Source: Pirellulaceae bacterium (GTDB lineage: Bacteria; Planctomycetota; Planctomycetia; Pirellulales; Pirellulaceae). Taken from it: a DNA stretch of 64,000 bases. The notes under the pieces were generated by a model, which ran no database searches, had not been told where the DNA came from, and was given only the letters and a program-made list of their open reading frames with translations. The position numbers and the translations under genes were made by a program. This document shows positions 16,636-26,446 of the stretch, in pieces. The number at the start of each line of letters is the position of its first letter. The stretch's first letter is position 1. The DNA lies in assembly GCA_019636375.1 (NCBI GenBank), contig JAHBXS010000001.1, positions 186,001 through 250,000 on the forward strand. The letters run 5' to 3'.

Positions 16636-17877
16636 CTATTCAGCGGCTTTTTCGAACTGATGGACAAACAGACCGCTTCGCAATTTCGGCTCGAACCAAG
16701 TCGATTTGGGGGGCATAATCATTCCCGCATCACTCACGGCCAACAATTGTTCGATGCTGGTTGGAAACATCGAAAAAGCGACGGCCATTTCTCCGGAATT
16801 GACCACCTTCTCCAAGCCCGTCGTTCCGCGAATCCCGCCGACAAATTGAATCCTTTGATCGGTTCTCGGATCACCGACGCCGAGAATCGGCTCCAAAATT
16901 CGGCTTTGTAACAACGAAACGTCAAGCGACTCGATGGGATTCGTGTGATCGATGGAATCCGCAGGGAAAGTGAACTTAAACCATTTTCCAGCGATATAAA
17001 TGCAGATTGTTCCGGGCTGCTGCGGAACCGGTTCGGTTGTCTCAACGACTTGTCCGATTTCACCAAGACGTTTTAAAAATTCCTCGGCTGTTAAATTCCC
17101 CAAGTCTTTAACAACTCGGTTGTATGCGAGAATTTTTAGATGACTCGCCGGGAAAATGACGGCCAGAATTCGGTTGTACTCCTCGTTTCCGGTGTGATGC
17201 GGATTTGCTTGCTGACGTTCCGTTGCCGCACGTTCGCCTCCTGCGGTGCGGTGATGACCATCGGCAATGTATAAAGCCGGAGCATTCGCAAACGCATTGA
17301 CGTAAGCTTTCCAGTCAGCCACGGGCCAAATCGAATGCTGCACTCCGTCGGCTGCAACGAAATCGATGACGGGTTGGCCTTGCGAATCATTTGCGATCAA
17401 CGCAGCGAGGTCCGCTTGGTCGCGAACAGCCAAAAATACAGGCTCCGCATGAGCGCTCGAAACGGTCATGTGGCGAGTCCGGTCGTCCTCCTTGTCCGGA
17501 CGGGTCTTTTCGTGTTTCTTGATATGGTCTTGGCGATATTGATCCGCATCGCAAGTACACACGACTCCGTACTGCTCGCGGCCTTGCCAAATTTGGCGAT
17601 AAATATAGATTCCTGGGTTATCACTCTCGACCAAATGACCATCGGTGATCAACTGTTCTAAATTTTTCGCCGCCGTTTCGTAGACGATCGAGTCGTAGGG
17701 ATTGGTTTCGGCTGGCAAATCGATTTCCGACCGAACCACGTGCAGAAAACTCAACGGGTTCCCGGCGGAGCGCTCTCGGGCTTCGGCGGTGCTGATGACG
17801 TCGTAAGGCTCGCAGGCAATCGCAGCGGCCTTGTCTGGTTGCGGCATGATCGCCGTAAACGGGTAGATTTTGATCAT
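16636..17877 (-). CDS. DUF1015 family protein linked to serA/serC
   Basis: 413 residues. PFTAIMPQPDKAAAIACEPYDVIS at the start (split as PFTAIMPQPDKAA and CEPYDVIS) and the central HHRTAGGERAATER, preceded by LYIADG, are hallmarks of the DUF1015 family. KKHEKTRPDKEDDRTRHM is another conserved charged block. It ends only 24 bases before serA, so the two are one transcript. Family members are often found next to serA/serC, and a role in serine or phosphoserine metabolism is plausible. No phosphoserine phosphatase gene (serB) is visible in this window, so this protein is a candidate for a missing or alternative step (inference). Confidence 0.85.
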   Translation of the reverse strand: MIKIYPFTAIMPQPDKAAAIACEPYDVISTAEARERSAGNPLSFLHVVRSEIDLPAETNPYDSIVYETAAKNLEQLITDGHLVESDNPGIYIYRQIWQGREQYGVVCTCDADQYRQDHIKKHEKTRPDKEDDRTRHMTVSSAHAEPVFLAVRDQADLAALIANDSQGQPVIDFVAADGVQHSIWPVADWKAYVNAFANAPALYIADGHHRTAGGERAATERQQANPHHTGNEEYNRILAVIFPASHLKILAYNRVVKDLGNLTAEEFLKRLGEIGQVVETTEPVPQQPGTICIYIAGKWFKFTFPADSIDHTNPIESLDVSLLQSRILEPILGVGDPRTDQRIQFVGGIRGTTGLEKVVNSGEMAVAFSMFPTSIEQLLAVSDAGMIMPPKSTWFEPKLRSGLFVHQFEKAAE

Positions 17878-18064
17878 TGAGAACCTGAGGGGATTAAGAG
17901 CCGATGCATCTAAGCCAATCCAACTATTTATGCCCGAAAACCCACTGGATTGTCAATCCTCGGCATAATGGCGCACGACTTCGTCGAGCGTTGGAGCGAA
18001 TTGACATGCGCTGGCCCATTTTGAAAATCAACGGGATTGCCGCAAAGAAATAAAGCCTTGCGGG

Positions 18065-19405
18065 TCAAGGCCGAACGAAACGTTCTCGGTCTTTTGCAAA
18101 TTCGATTTCTTTTCCCATTGGTTCGGGCGCAAACCAAACTTCTCGCCCCTCTCGGCGAAAAACTTCGTTCCCGCCGACCCAGGTCCTCACGGGCCACCCG
18201 GTCAAAGTCACTCCATCCCACGGACTCCAGCGAGATTTTGTCTCTTGTTCCTCATTGCGAATCGTCAATTGCAAATTCAAATCGACCAGAACAAGGTCCG
18301 CATCATAGCCGATTTCGATTTTCCCCTTCCCTTTTAAATGCCAAACCTTCGCCGGTGCCTGACACATCCATTTTACGACTTGGGAAAGGCTGCAACGTCC
18401 GAGGGCTACTTGATTCAGCAACAACGCCAATGAATTTTCCACCGCAGGTAACCCTGACGGGCACTGCGGGTAAGGCAACTGTTTTTCTTCCCAAGTATGA
18501 GGCGCATGGTCGGTCGCAATGACTGGAATCGTTCCGTCGAGCAGCGATTCCCACAACGCGTGACAATCATGGCCGGTTTTGATGCTCGGATTCATTTTTA
18601 TCAATGACCCCAATCGCGGGTAATCGTCGACTGAGAAAAACAAATGGTGGGGGCAAACTTCGCTGGTCACGTAATCGGGGGCTTCCTTCAAAAGCGGGAT
18701 CTCATCCGCTGTCGAAACATGCAAGACATGGAATTGGTGGCGGTGCCGAGTCGCAAGGTCAATCGCACGGCGCGTTGCAATCGTAGCTGCCAGATGGTCC
18801 CGCACCAGCGAGTGCGTGGCCACGTCGGTCGAGTCGGCGTATTTCACTTGATTCGCTCGAACCGTCGCTTCGTCTTCACAATGGGCGCAAATCGGCAACG
18901 TTGTCTCTGCAAAAATTGCTTCCAATGCCGCTTGATCGTCCACCAATAAGTCACCGGTGCTGGAACCGATAAAAATTTTGATTCCCGGTGTCCTGGTCGC
19001 GGCCTTCAGTTCCTGCAAGTTCCCCGGCGTTGCTCCGATGTAGAAACCAAAATTAACCAAACAGCTTCGCGAGGCCAAAGCCAATTTTTCGTGCAACCTT
19101 TCGACGGTCGTGGTCGTCGGTTGCGTGTTCGGCATTTCCAAAAAGCTCGTCACTCCCCCTTTGGCACAAGCCCGGGTGGCGTGAGCCAAATCTTCTTTGT
19201 GGGTGAGGCCCGGCTCGCGAAAGTGGACTTGATCATCCACGACTCCAGGAATTAAATGCAGTCCTGCGGCATCGACCACTTGGTCAACAACGACATTCTG
19301 CGGAGGATCAAGGGAGGCGATTATGCCCCCTTCAACCAGCACCGCACTTGCAATAATCCCATTCGGTGTCACGACTTGGGCGTTTTTGATTAGCGTTCTA
19401 CTCAC
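18065..19405 (-). CDS. pyrC: Dihydroorotase
   Basis: 446 residues, an amidohydrolase-fold enzyme of pyrimidine synthesis that closes carbamoyl-aspartate to dihydroorotate. Visible motifs: [17 protein letters not shown] (about 56-72), [26 protein letters not shown] around the residue equivalent to the carboxylated lysine, [15 protein letters not shown] and ATDHAPHT (catalytic Asp). The first metal-binding HxH of classical enzymes reads QVH here, as I recall for a dihydroorotase branch best known from Bacteroidetes. It lies between the DUF1015 gene and the peptidase gene on the same strand, with gaps of 187 and 111 bases. Confidence 0.93.
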   Translation of the reverse strand: MSRTLIKNAQVVTPNGIIASAVLVEGGIIASLDPPQNVVVDQVVDAAGLHLIPGVVDDQVHFREPGLTHKEDLAHATRACAKGGVTSFLEMPNTQPTTTTVERLHEKLALASRSCLVNFGFYIGATPGNLQELKAATRTPGIKIFIGSSTGDLLVDDQAALEAIFAETTLPICAHCEDEATVRANQVKYADSTDVATHSLVRDHLAATIATRRAIDLATRHRHQFHVLHVSTADEIPLLKEAPDYVTSEVCPHHLFFSVDDYPRLGSLIKMNPSIKTGHDCHALWESLLDGTIPVIATDHAPHTWEEKQLPYPQCPSGLPAVENSLALLLNQVALGRCSLSQVVKWMCQAPAKVWHLKGKGKIEIGYDADLVLVDLNLQLTIRNEEQETKSRWSPWDGVTLTGWPVRTWVGGNEVFRREGREVWFAPEPMGKEIEFAKDRERFVRP

Positions 19406-19516
19406 TCGATTCTCCCGGAATCAACGGAAAGGTCGTACCGTCGTGACTTCGAGGGGATTGTCCCCAAGCGACCGACTCGAAAAATCTTCGAAGCAGCTAA
19501 ACAACAAAGTACAACT

Positions 19517-20704
19517 TTAGATGTCTGCCAAAATCGGCAAGACCGACGTTTGCAAACCACCGGTCACATGAAGTGTACCATTTCCTTCAATGTAAACATT
19601 CACTTCACTGCGAACCCCGAATTCAGGCAAGTAAATCCCCGGCTCGATCGAAAAACAAGTGTTGGGCAGCAAAAGTCGTTCTTCGTTCGTTTCCAGATTG
19701 TCGATGTGCGTTCCGTTGCCGTGAGTTTCTTCGCCGATGTTGTGGCCGGTGCGGTGCACGAAATACTCACCGTATCCCGCCGCTTCAATCACCCGCCGCG
19801 CTGCATCGTCAACTTTGCCGCCCGCAATCGGACGATTTCCGGCGAACGCTTCCCGCGCTAAAGCGATCGAGGCGTCCCGCGCCTCAGCGACGATCTTGAA
19901 AATCTTTTCATACTGTTCGGGAACGGAATCTCCGACGAAGCCGACCTTCGTTAAGTCGCTGTAGACTCCTCCAGGGCGATCCATCTTGGCCCACATATCG
20001 AGCAAGACGAAATCACCTTTTTTGATCTCAGCATCGGCACCACGTTGCGGCGAATAGTGAGGGTCTCCGGAGTTTGGGCCAACGCCGACGATCGGCGGCG
20101 AATAAGTCGTCATACCGTTCTCGTGATAGTACTCCATCACGCGGTCTTGCACGTCGGTCTCGCGAAGTTCCTTTCTCGCCCGAACATGATCGGCGATCAT
20201 TTTCCAGGCCATCTCAAAGGCCGCTTGATTAAGCCGATCCGCCTCCAAATGAAGTTGCCATTGCTCTTCCGACCACCGGGATTCGAAAAAGGAGATCAAA
20301 TTTCCGGACGATTTCACATCGACATTAAAGTCGCGAACCAGTTCAACAGTCCCCGCGTCAACCCGCGAGATGTAGGGGTTGCCGTTTCGAGGCGAGTATT
20401 CCATCGCGACATTGCGAGCCGATCCCAAGATTTTTTTAACTCCCTCCTCAAGCGATTGCCAAGTCAAATAGACGGTCTTTTCCCCTGGCAGATGGTCTAA
20501 AGCTCCCTGCTCAATTCGATGTACGAGCTTTTGTGGGGTGCCATTAGCAGGAATAAAGTAGAAAAATCGTCTTGAGCCGGCTTTGTTCGTCGGGATTCCC
20601 AACACCCGCAGCGCCAAGATGTTGATGCCACGAAAATCGTACAACAGCCAACCGTCAAATCCAAAATCTTTGATCGATTGTTGAATGGTCGCCAAGTCAA
20701 TCAT
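19517..20704 (-). CDS. M24 family Xaa-Pro peptidase
   Basis: 395 residues. An N-terminal creatinase-like domain (FGFDGWLLYDFRGIN) precedes the pita-bread metallopeptidase fold. All five metal ligands are visible: Asp in VLLDMWAK, Asp in GVYSDLTKVGF, His in HRTGHNIGEETHG, Glu in SIEPGIY and Glu in VRSEVNVYI. It is a cytosolic aminopeptidase P or dipeptidase-like enzyme; the exact substrate cannot be read. The start is ATG 20704. It is first in the minus-strand run upstream of pyrC and is divergent from 21096. Confidence 0.9.
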   Translation of the reverse strand: MIDLATIQQSIKDFGFDGWLLYDFRGINILALRVLGIPTNKAGSRRFFYFIPANGTPQKLVHRIEQGALDHLPGEKTVYLTWQSLEEGVKKILGSARNVAMEYSPRNGNPYISRVDAGTVELVRDFNVDVKSSGNLISFFESRWSEEQWQLHLEADRLNQAAFEMAWKMIADHVRARKELRETDVQDRVMEYYHENGMTTYSPPIVGVGPNSGDPHYSPQRGADAEIKKGDFVLLDMWAKMDRPGGVYSDLTKVGFVGDSVPEQYEKIFKIVAEARDASIALAREAFAGNRPIAGGKVDDAARRVIEAAGYGEYFVHRTGHNIGEETHGNGTHIDNLETNEERLLLPNTCFSIEPGIYLPEFGVRSEVNVYIEGNGTLHVTGGLQTSVLPILADI

Positions 20705-21095
20705 TTAAATCCCTTGTCAAAGGCTCGTAAAAGGCTTCTCAAAACGCACTAATTTAAGGTCAAATCCAAAAAAACGCAAACTCCCGGCGGACTCATTATG
20801 CTACTCAAGTTTTCAGAGGTTACAATTGACCTACCTAACTTTGTTGACATGAGCCCGATTTTTGAGTTGGTACAACTCAACAAATGACTGGAAATTGTGA
20901 GGGACTCGGCAAAGGCAGCCTAAAGAGCTTGGAATAATCCGCAAGGTTTATCCGTAAATCTTCATGTGAGACACTAGTTTTAGCTCGCGTGTGGTCAAAA
21001 ATGCCATGCGGGTTCGATGTTGCAGCTTGGCGTGTATTTGATTCCTTTTACGTTCACAACTCAAAAATTTAATTTTCTTCTTTTAGAGGCCAGCG
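20705..21095. other. Divergent intergenic region
   Basis: 391 bases between two divergent genes, so it must hold both promoters. A TTGACA occurs at about 20844-20849 (in TTTGTTGACATGAG), but no well-spaced -10 box can be fixed. No RNA gene, repeat or small reading frame is supported. Confidence 0.4.
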
Positions 21096-22268
21096 ATGTT
21101 GGTTCGATTTCCTTTTTTGTTGATGTGTTGCACGGTTCTAGTTTGGGCTTTGCCTGGAGTCATGTTGCCTTGTGATGCCCGACCCGCGAAGGTTTGGCAA
21201 GACGAAGATGGTCAAGAAGAGGGCGACGATGGCGAAAAACAGGACGAAGAAAAAAAAGACAAAGACCAGGAGAACTCGGATGAAAAAAAACAGGATGAAG
21301 AACCCCTCATCGAACTAACCATCGGAGAACAAATAGAAATCGGTCCCCGCGAAGTTCGCCTCGCGCTGTGGGATGGCTCGGTCATTCGCGGGAATTTAGG
21401 GTTCAGCACTTTGCACGTTCAGACCAAGTTTGGTCGCCTAGAAATTCCTGTTGAAAACATCGTCACGCTGCGACCTGGACTGAATAGTCTGCCTACCATC
21501 CATCAACGAGTTGTGAACCTAATTGAACAACTGGGTGACAAAGAATTCAAGGTTCGCGAAAAAGCCAAACTGGAATTGCTCGCCCTCGGCCCACAAATTT
21601 TGAACTTTGTGAAGAGTTCAAATGACGGAAATAGCGCCGAGAGAAAAAAGAATCTTCAGTTTGTGATCGACGCTATCGGCGAGCAAATGTCAGAACTTGA
21701 TGGCGACAGTGCAAGCCAACAAGGGGTCTTGGCGATGGAAGACACCATCACTACGGGACACTTTACGATTGTCGGACAAATCGAGGAAAAACAATACGAG
21801 TTGACGACACTTTACGGAATTTTGAACGTACGGCTCGAAGATATTCAGTTGGCAGATCGTAATTGGGCGAGTACCGGAGAGGCGATTGAGAAAAAAGTCG
21901 AAGTTGATGCCGCTGCTTTCTTTCAACGCGCACCCGTTTCAACCAAAATTCGCGTTAATGCCGGAGATCGCATCACGATCCGAGCAGAAGGGAGTGCAAA
22001 TTGGGCGTCGTGGGGAAACGTTACTTCTGGGCCTGATGGAATCGCGTCGCACGGCGCCTGGAACGGATTTAATTGCGGGATGTTAGTTGCTCGGATCGGC
22101 AAAGGGTCGGACTTTGTGGGCATTGGAGCAAAGGGAACCTTTGTTGCCAAAACGAGTGGCGAGCTCTTTCTCGGAGTCTCCATGCAAGACAACTACGCCA
22201 ATCAACGGGGCTATCAATGGAACGGGAGTTACAAGGCGACGGTCCGAGTAGAATCTTCGGGTAAATAG
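21096..22268 (+). CDS. Secreted protein with acidic N terminus and LecA-like C-terminal domain
   Basis: 390 residues from ATG 21096 (GAGG six bases upstream). A signal peptide (LLMCCTVLVWALPGVMLPCDA) is followed by a Glu/Asp/Lys low-complexity stretch at about 32-70. The middle (about 75-270) has an LWDGSVIRGNL-type segment seen in planctomycete secreted proteins of unknown role, twice (the second is DTITTGHFTIVGQI), around a helical HEAT-like part. The C-terminal 110 residues (RVNAGDRITIRAEGSANWAS to NGSYKATVRV) resemble galactose-binding lectins of the PA-IL/LecA type. Carbohydrate binding outside the membrane is inferred. Confidence 0.7.
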   Translation: MLVRFPFLLMCCTVLVWALPGVMLPCDARPAKVWQDEDGQEEGDDGEKQDEEKKDKDQENSDEKKQDEEPLIELTIGEQIEIGPREVRLALWDGSVIRGNLGFSTLHVQTKFGRLEIPVENIVTLRPGLNSLPTIHQRVVNLIEQLGDKEFKVREKAKLELLALGPQILNFVKSSNDGNSAERKKNLQFVIDAIGEQMSELDGDSASQQGVLAMEDTITTGHFTIVGQIEEKQYELTTLYGILNVRLEDIQLADRNWASTGEAIEKKVEVDAAAFFQRAPVSTKIRVNAGDRITIRAEGSANWASWGNVTSGPDGIASHGAWNGFNCGMLVARIGKGSDFVGIGAKGTFVAKTSGELFLGVSMQDNYANQRGYQWNGSYKATVRVESSGK

Positions 22269-22751
22269 ACATGGAGGACTTTGCGATAATTTTCGTCCGT
22301 AAATCGTCGTTTGTGGCTTCTAAGTTACTGTGAAACGGTGCAAAAAAGTTCTAGCTTTAGTTGGCCAGCGCCCGAATTTTGGATTTTGAACGCGGCACAT
22401 TCATCCAGCCACTGGTTTTTTCGGAAATATTCCACAAAGCCACCAGCAAGAGCCAGTGCTACGTCAAAGTAGTGCTGTTCAATTTGTCCAAATTTCTTAA
22501 TTGGGATCGCTGGAATCATTTTGTGCCCACCGACTATTGTTGGTTTGGCACAACACTTGCACTACTTGAAGGAGCCTGTCCGAGACGAATTACAATGAAG
22601 CGACTCGGCGGGCAGTTGAATCGGTGATCCGGTGAAACTTTTGCGAAGAAATCGATTGGATGCTCAAATGATGAGGTTTCCAAGGCTTCCATAAGTCTCA
22701 CAAGCCGAAAATCCGATTCACTTTCACTCCCCCCACTTTAGGATTGCAGCC
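22269..22751. other. Intergenic region without recognised features
   Basis: 483 bases between two co-directional envelope-protein genes. Short frames exist on both strands (for example minus 22325-22519), but none has a ribosome site together with a recognisable domain. AGGA eight bases before the ATG at 22752 serves the next gene. Confidence 0.4.
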
Positions 22752-25253
22752 ATGAGACGACAACTTATTATCAAATCGACGACAAAGCGTTGCTGGATCG
22801 CGGCGCTGTGCTCCGTTTTGTTCGGCCTCCTTTCCGCCAGTTTTTTGGTGGGCCAGGAACATTCGGTACTGGTTGCCGAAAACCAATTGGTGCAAGACCC
22901 CGCATTGATTGGGCCGCCCATCACCGTCAATCCAGAAGAACTCCTTCCTCCAAATCAAGACCCCGAGGAAATGGAATTACTGATGCGTGCGCCGCTGCAT
23001 GAAGCCTTTGCTGAAGTCCTAGAGACCAGCTACGAACCAGGCCCCCTAGTGCTGCGTGAGCCGCCAGAATTGATCGAAGAGTTGCCACCTGAGTACAAGC
23101 CCGAGGGCGAAAATGTTTTGTGGATTTCCGGCTACTGGTATTGGGACGAAGACCGCGACGATTTTATATGGATCAGTGGCGTTTGGCGTGATGCACCGCC
23201 CAGCCAGCGTTGGGTCCCCGGCTATTGGGCAACTGAAGTTGGCGGGTTCCGCTGGGTACGTGGATTCTGGATCGGCGAAGAAATCGATGAACTCATTTAT
23301 TTGCCTCAGCCCCCCGCACCCCTTGAGGTAGGTCCTTCGACGCCTGCTCCATCGGAAGACTTTTTCTACACCCCCGGAACCTGGGTCCATCGAGATTCGC
23401 GATACATCTGGCAGCCTGGACATTACGCTCCGTTTATTGAAGATATTATGTGGGTCCCTCCGACTTATGTCTGGACTCCCAGCGGCTACATTTTCCGTCC
23501 TGGATATTGGGACCGTCCGTTTGATTGCCGAGGGACCGTATTTGCTCCAGTGGCCTTCCGACGTCCAATTTTCCGAGCGGCAAGTTTTGTCTTGCGACCT
23601 CGCTGTGTCATCGACACTGGATTTGGTCTGTTTCCACACTTGTTTGTGCGACGTGGATTCCGACACTATTATTTCGGAAATTACTATGATGCTCGGTTTG
23701 TCGGTGGCGGATTTTGCCCTTGGTCGAACATCGGCCATTTCGGTTTCCATCGCACTCAGTTTGACCCACTGTATTCCTTTTACGGATCTCCGTTTATTCG
23801 CTACCGAAACACGTCGGTGATTCACTGGGCACAAGGACAACACGTGTTCTTCAACCAAAACGCCCACTTGCGTCCACCAGTCGTGTTCAACTTGAATGTG
23901 GTGAACCAACGCGTTAACAACAATGTGATCATTAACAATATTAACCAGGGAGGTTTTCCTCAACAGCAAGTCTTCCTAGCCGACACGATTGATCGGCGAG
24001 CGAGACAGACCTCGGCAAGTCACCTCGACCGACAAGCCCAACGCTACGTGCGACTCAACGAACAACAACAGCAGCAAGAACAAGCTGCCGTTAATCGCGA
24101 CCTTGCTCGCCAACGGCGCGACCTTGAACGACATGTCCGTCAGACAAGACCCACTCAAACCGCAAATGCGACAACAACCCCTCCGGCCCGTGTCAAGCTG
24201 CCTGCGGAAGTTCGTCAAGCTGAAACTATCGCTCAACGCACTCAACGCGAAGCCGAGCGAGCCACTCAACGGGCTCAGGCAGACGCAAAAATCCGCGAAA
24301 AACAAACGGAAGCAGTTGCTCGTGCGGAAGCTCGCCGCGTGAACACGCAACAACAAAAGTCTGACCGCGACATCGCAAATCAAGCTCGAGATTCTCAACG
24401 AGCCACAGAGCGTGTCGCCCAAGGCCAGCAGCGCCAAGACCGACGAACTGAAATTCAAAACCGCACCGAGCAACAACGTACTCAGCGCGAAACCAACGAA
24501 TTAACGCGGCGTCGGGAAGTTGAAGATAAGAGTCAAGAACAAAAGTCGCAAAACGCGGCTCGTCAACAGGCGTTGGAGGAACTCCGCAACGCTCGCACGA
24601 CCGAACGACGCGACAATGTTCAGGACCGCAATCAACAACGGCAGGTCGAAACGCAACAACGTCGCGTTGACTCTGCGGCACAACAACAAGCTTCTCAGCA
24701 ACAGCGGGCTGCGCAAGAGGCCGCTCGTCGCGCTCAAACTACTGAACGGCGCGACACCATCCAAGACCGCAATCAACAACGGCAGGTTGAAACCCAACAA
24801 CGTCGCGTTGACTCTGCGGCACAACAACAAGCAGCCCACCAACAACGTGCCGCTGAGGCTGCCGCTCGGCAGCAGCAAAACGCTGCCCGCGACCAGCAAC
24901 GTCAGGCTCAAATCCAACAACGATCGACCGACGCTGCTCGCCAACAAGCCGCTAGCCAACAAGCGTCTCAACAGCAAGCTGCTCAACAACGGGCGGCGCA
25001 ACAACAGGCCTCTCAACTGCAAGCCGCCCAACAACGAGCCGCTCAGCAACAGGTTTCTCAACAACGTGCAGCTCAGCAAAAAGCGGCCCAACAACAGGCT
25101 TCTCAACAACGTGCAGCCCAGCAACAAGCGGCCCAACAACACGCCGCTCAGCAACGGGCTGCACAACGGCAAGCTAGTGAGCAACAGCGGATGAATCGCC
25201 AAACGGAAAGGCAAGACCGCAATCAAGGCGGCGGTGGAGGCAGAAAAAAGTAA
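22752..25253 (+). CDS. Secreted YXWGXW-type repeat protein with long Gln/Arg-rich tail
   Basis: 833 residues with a signal peptide (AALCSVLFGLLSASFLVGQ). Residues about 115-260 hold aromatic repeats of the form W-x-G-Y-W (ISGYWYW, VPGYWATE, VRGFWIG, TPGTWVH, QPGHYAP, RPGYWDR), the YXWGXW pattern of bacterial envelope proteins. After about residue 400 the protein is a charged, Gln/Arg/Ala-rich helix-prone region to the end. A DNA segment of about 70 bases occurs twice (around 24626-24692 and 24761-24827), so the tail grew by duplication. Function is unknown; a surface or cell-wall structural role is inference. Opposite-strand frames here are shadows of the CAA repeats. Confidence 0.8.
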   Translation: MRRQLIIKSTTKRCWIAALCSVLFGLLSASFLVGQEHSVLVAENQLVQDPALIGPPITVNPEELLPPNQDPEEMELLMRAPLHEAFAEVLETSYEPGPLVLREPPELIEELPPEYKPEGENVLWISGYWYWDEDRDDFIWISGVWRDAPPSQRWVPGYWATEVGGFRWVRGFWIGEEIDELIYLPQPPAPLEVGPSTPAPSEDFFYTPGTWVHRDSRYIWQPGHYAPFIEDIMWVPPTYVWTPSGYIFRPGYWDRPFDCRGTVFAPVAFRRPIFRAASFVLRPRCVIDTGFGLFPHLFVRRGFRHYYFGNYYDARFVGGGFCPWSNIGHFGFHRTQFDPLYSFYGSPFIRYRNTSVIHWAQGQHVFFNQNAHLRPPVVFNLNVVNQRVNNNVIINNINQGGFPQQQVFLADTIDRRARQTSASHLDRQAQRYVRLNEQQQQQEQAAVNRDLARQRRDLERHVRQTRPTQTANATTTPPARVKLPAEVRQAETIAQRTQREAERATQRAQADAKIREKQTEAVARAEARRVNTQQQKSDRDIANQARDSQRATERVAQGQQRQDRRTEIQNRTEQQRTQRETNELTRRREVEDKSQEQKSQNAARQQALEELRNARTTERRDNVQDRNQQRQVETQQRRVDSAAQQQASQQQRAAQEAARRAQTTERRDTIQDRNQQRQVETQQRRVDSAAQQQAAHQQRAAEAAARQQQNAARDQQRQAQIQQRSTDAARQQAASQQASQQQAAQQRAAQQQASQLQAAQQRAAQQQVSQQRAAQQKAAQQQASQQRAAQQQAAQQHAAQQRAAQRQASEQQRMNRQTERQDRNQGGGGGRKK

Positions 25254-25266
25254 AGGTTAACATTCG

Positions 25267-25857
25267 ATGGCTGAAAACTCCAACGACTCGCAGTCTCTAA
25301 AGGTAACACTCGCGCCTCAGACGGTCGCCGTCTCAAGGCGAAGTGTCTCCTTGTTGGCTTGGTTGGTTCCACTCATGGTGACTTTGGCTTTTTTATTCGG
25401 CCTCATGGTCGGAAACTTCACGGCAAACCCCAACGTCGGCGAGTCAGCGCTGCGAATGTCGACGGTCAGAATTGAGCTTACTCGAAACGAAACCCCAGCT
25501 CCAGTCGCGATGCTGTTGCCGTTGGACTGGCAAGGAAGTAAAAAATTTGACCCCAAACTAATCCTTCCCGAATCGTTCCAGCCACTTAATAACCCGACAA
25601 TTGATGGGATCGTCCAAGCGGGTGGAGCGATCAGCCGCGTACCCCAATCAGGGATAACCCTGTCGGTCGCCGCCGACGCAAGCTACTGGCTGATTGTCCT
25701 TTATCCGTCATCTAACAACCCCGCCCAACTCGACCGTCAACAAACCGCCAGTCTTTCTCAGTATTTTTTACCCCTCGACGACTTAACGAAATCCGGCGAC
25801 ATGCACATCGAGTTGCTCCGCCTTTCCGGTCAATCAAAAAGCCTGCGGATCAATTAA
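25267..25857 (+). CDS. Single-pass membrane protein of unknown function
   Basis: 196 residues. One clear membrane helix (about 30-50, LAWLVPLMVTLAFLFGLMVG) follows a short cytoplasmic N terminus; the rest is outside, with VAADASYWLIVLYPSS and no recognised domain. AAAGG lies nine bases before the ATG. It starts 13 bases after the Gln-rich YXWGXW protein gene, so the two are probably one operon and the products may work together in the envelope. Confidence 0.65.
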   Translation: MAENSNDSQSLKVTLAPQTVAVSRRSVSLLAWLVPLMVTLAFLFGLMVGNFTANPNVGESALRMSTVRIELTRNETPAPVAMLLPLDWQGSKKFDPKLILPESFQPLNNPTIDGIVQAGGAISRVPQSGITLSVAADASYWLIVLYPSSNNPAQLDRQQTASLSQYFLPLDDLTKSGDMHIELLRLSGQSKSLRIN

Positions 25858-25871
25858 ATGATCGTCCATTT

Positions 25872-26345
25872 TCCCAGGGTGCGCTTCGCGACCCCGGGCT
25901 TTGATGTCAAACCCCATTGGGGTTACGTTGCCTGCTGAGATTGGGTGCTCGTTGAGATTGGGGGCTCGTTGGGGTTACGGTGCCCATTTGGTTGGTAGAC
26001 ATCCGCTGCATCAACCCCGAAGGGGGCTAACAACACAGCCCGGGGTCGCGAAGCGCACCCCGGGATCGCACGGAAAACCATCACACCAACCCTGAATGGG
26101 TTGCAAATGACTCCGTGTTGAACCCCGTTGGGGTTGGCACGCAATGGGTGGTTTTGTTCCCAAATTGCCCTGCGCGACCCTGGGCTTTGATATCAAACCC
26201 CGTTGGGGTTCGTCGTCGACCGTTGCATTGAACCCGGAGGGTTTAAACATCACAGCCCGGGGTCGCGCAGCGCACCCCGGGTTTGCACGGCCCACCACCA
26301 CAACCCCAACGGGGTTGCACATGTCGCCATGTTGAATCTCGGTGG
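25872..26345. repeat. Left REP-like array flanking the RAYT gene
   Basis: A GC-rich stretch made of recurring palindromes: AACCCCGTTGGGGTT (about 26111-26125 and 26192-26206), CCCGGGGTCGCGAAGCGCACCCCGGG-like hairpins split by a few bases, and AACCCGGAGGGTTT. The order of units from 25872 to 26282 reappears at 26976-27483 as a long direct repeat. Frames in this stretch, rich in Pro, Asn and Gly, are reads through repeats and not genes. Confidence 0.85.
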
Positions 26346-26446
26346 GGTTTGGTGATATTTTGAATGTGTTCAGCGTCGCGCCATCACGGGCGTTGATATG
26401 AAATCGATTCTGGGTCCAAATGGGGTTGAAATTTTGGAGACTTCCG

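Noticed and set aside
24501..25226. Leu-rich 241-codon minus-strand frame
   Set aside because: It is the complement of CAA/CAG-rich codons of the Gln-rich protein tail.
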